NCBI GenBank assembly: GCA_964610205.1
Contig: CAZSVI010000095.1
Coordinates: 1 to 15,075 of the forward strand
Length of the DNA stretch: 15,075 nt
Reading direction: 5' to 3'
Source of the DNA: CAZSVI01 sp964610205
GTDB taxonomy: Bacteria; Bacillota; Clostridia; DSM-8532
The notes under the pieces were generated by a model. The model made no database searches and was not told the DNA's origin. It was given only the letters and a program-made list of their open reading frames with translations. This document shows, one piece after another, positions 14,081 to 15,075 of this stretch; positions within the stretch are counted from its first letter, which is position 1, and every line of letters begins with the position of its first letter. A program made the position numbers and the translations under genes.

Positions 14081-15075
14081 TTGCGGAAAGATACTTATGA
14101 AAGCCCATTTAATACACGATACGCAAGCATGGAAATGCAAAACCTTTTTTCACCGGATACAAAATTTAAAACATGGCGCAGGCTATGGGTTGCTCTTGCT
14201 GAAGCTGAGATGGAACTGGGCCTTCCGATAACTCAGGAACAAATCGTTGAAATGAAAGAATTCCAGGATAATATAAATTATGACGCAGCTGAAAAAATAG
14301 AAAAGGAAGTACGCCATGACGTGATGGCGCATGTCCATGCATATGGAGACCAGTGTAAAAAATCAAAGGGGATAATCCACCTTGGAGCTACTTCGTGTTA
14401 CGTTGGAGACAATACTGACGTAATACTTTTTTTTAAAGGTTTAATGATTATAAGGAAGAAAATAATCGGTATTATATGTAAGCTCTCGGATTTTGCGGCT
14501 AAATATAAAGAAATACCCACGCTGGGGTTTACCCATCTTCAACCCGCACAGCTTGTCACTGTTGGTAAAAGGGCGTGTTTGTGGATTCAGGATCTGATGC
14601 TTGATATAGCTGAAATAGATTTTGTTGCCGAAAATCTCCAGCTTTTGGGGAATAAAGGTACAACAGGTACTCAGGCAAGCTTTCTTGGTCTTTTTAACGG
14701 AGATCATGAAAAGGTAAAAAAACTTGAAGAAATGATTGCGGAGAAGGTTGGTTTTAAGAAGGTATTTCCCATTTCAGGGCAAACTTACACAAGGAAACAG
14801 GATACACGCATTCTAAACTGCCTTAGCAGTATTGCACAGAGTGCGCACAAATTCAGTAATGATTTAAGGATTTTGCAAAGCCTGAAAGAGGTTGAAGAAC
14901 CGTTCGAGAAGAAGCAGATTGGTTCTTCTGCGATGGCTTATAAAAGAAATCCTATGAGAAGTGAACGGATTTCTTCTCTTGCAAGGTACGTTATTGTTGA
15001 TGCTTTAAACCCTGCTATTACAGCGTCAACACAATGGCTGGAGAGGACGCTGGACGATTCGGCCAATCGAAGAAT
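14081..15075 (+). CDS. purB: Adenylosuccinate lyase, 5' part (cut by window end)
   Basis: A homotetrameric cytosolic enzyme that cleaves SAICAR to AICAR and adenylosuccinate to AMP, releasing fumarate in both steps of purine synthesis. The visible 331 residues include YESPFNTRYAS (6-16), HLGATS...GDNTD around residues 100-112 (T104, S105), FTHLQPAQ with the catalytic acid H152, and the mobile signature loop GSSAMAYKRNPMRSER (281-296) carrying the catalytic serine. The MRSER form matches the human/clostridial-type PurB subgroup rather than the B. subtilis type. In the loop an Ala (286) stands where many members have Pro; I think this is common in clostridial relatives. The start is TTG with GGAGGAG (14067-14073) 7 bp upstream; there is no in-frame ATG before the family N-terminus. 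The last third is outside the window. Confidence 0.95.
   Translation, partial: MRKDTYESPFNTRYASMEMQNLFSPDTKFKTWRRLWVALAEAEMELGLPITQEQIVEMKEFQDNINYDAAEKIEKEVRHDVMAHVHAYGDQCKKSKGIIHLGATSCYVGDNTDVILFFKGLMIIRKKIIGIICKLSDFAAKYKEIPTLGFTHLQPAQLVTVGKRACLWIQDLMLDIAEIDFVAENLQLLGNKGTTGTQASFLGLFNGDHEKVKKLEEMIAEKVGFKKVFPISGQTYTRKQDTRILNCLSSIAQSAHKFSNDLRILQSLKEVEEPFEKKQIGSSAMAYKRNPMRSERISSLARYVIVDALNPAITASTQWLERTLDDSANRR

Noticed and set aside
14921..14968. Altered catalytic loop of adenylosuccinate lyase (Ala in place of Pro)
   Set aside because: The catalytic serine and the KRNP and RSER residues are all present, and I believe the substitution is common in clostridial PurB, so it is not a sign of lost activity.
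1..15075. CRISPR array, phage module, toxin-antitoxin pair or complete insertion sequence
   Set aside because: No regularly spaced repeats, transposase, integrase or small paired genes of those kinds were found on either strand.

Overview
The window looks like a chromosomal segment of a low-to-medium GC, spore-former-like Firmicute, most likely a Clostridia member. The evidence is strong GGAGG-type ribosome binding sites, some TTG/GTG starts, AT-rich intergenic DNA, a DacF-like D-Ala-D-Ala carboxypeptidase, an L,D-transpeptidase, and palindromes of the 'caggagaaccgtcccc' type that I recall from clostridial genomes. The species cannot be named from sequence alone.

Layout. (1) 14-559: shikimate kinase, followed by a 111-bp decayed copy of the 3' end of the L,D-transpeptidase gene found 9.4 kb away. 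(2) 772-4273: a promoter-led operon of a class III PLP aminotransferase, a Gfo/Idh/MocA dehydrogenase and a DeoR-type regulator, probably a catabolic route for an amino or keto sugar, polyol or related compound of unknown identity. (3) 4466-5293, minus: a membrane-anchored protein of unknown function with two small beta-barrel-like segments. (4) 5300-8301: a gene graveyard. It holds a GC-richer run of five adjacent hairpins with a tRNA-like T-arm, the C-terminal stub of an SPFH/band-7 protein with its terminator, and a minus-strand D-glucarate/galactarate-type operon. In that operon only the tartronate-semialdehyde reductase (garR) is intact; the DHDPS-family lyase has an in-frame TAA at codon 22 and glucarate dehydratase is cut to about 60 residues. 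(5) 8855-9943: a protein with aspartate-rich calcium-binding loops resembling a module found in RTX-type proteins. (6) 9951-12255: a long perfect palindrome, then a divergent cell-wall pair, L,D-transpeptidase (minus) and D,D-carboxypeptidase (plus). The carboxypeptidase makes the tetrapeptide stems that L,D-transpeptidases use as donors. (7) 12606-15075: a class Ic (AspT-type) aspartate aminotransferase with promoter and terminator, then the first 331 codons of adenylosuccinate lyase (purB), cut by the window edge. AspT makes aspartate, the nitrogen donor for the SAICAR and adenylosuccinate steps, whose products PurB cleaves.

I did not find an obviously new multi-gene system. The most informative observations are the three independent gene-decay events clustered at 5.8-8.3 kb, the ectopic transpeptidase fragment, the five-hairpin tRNA-like intergenic element, and the related palindromes placed exactly between convergent genes.
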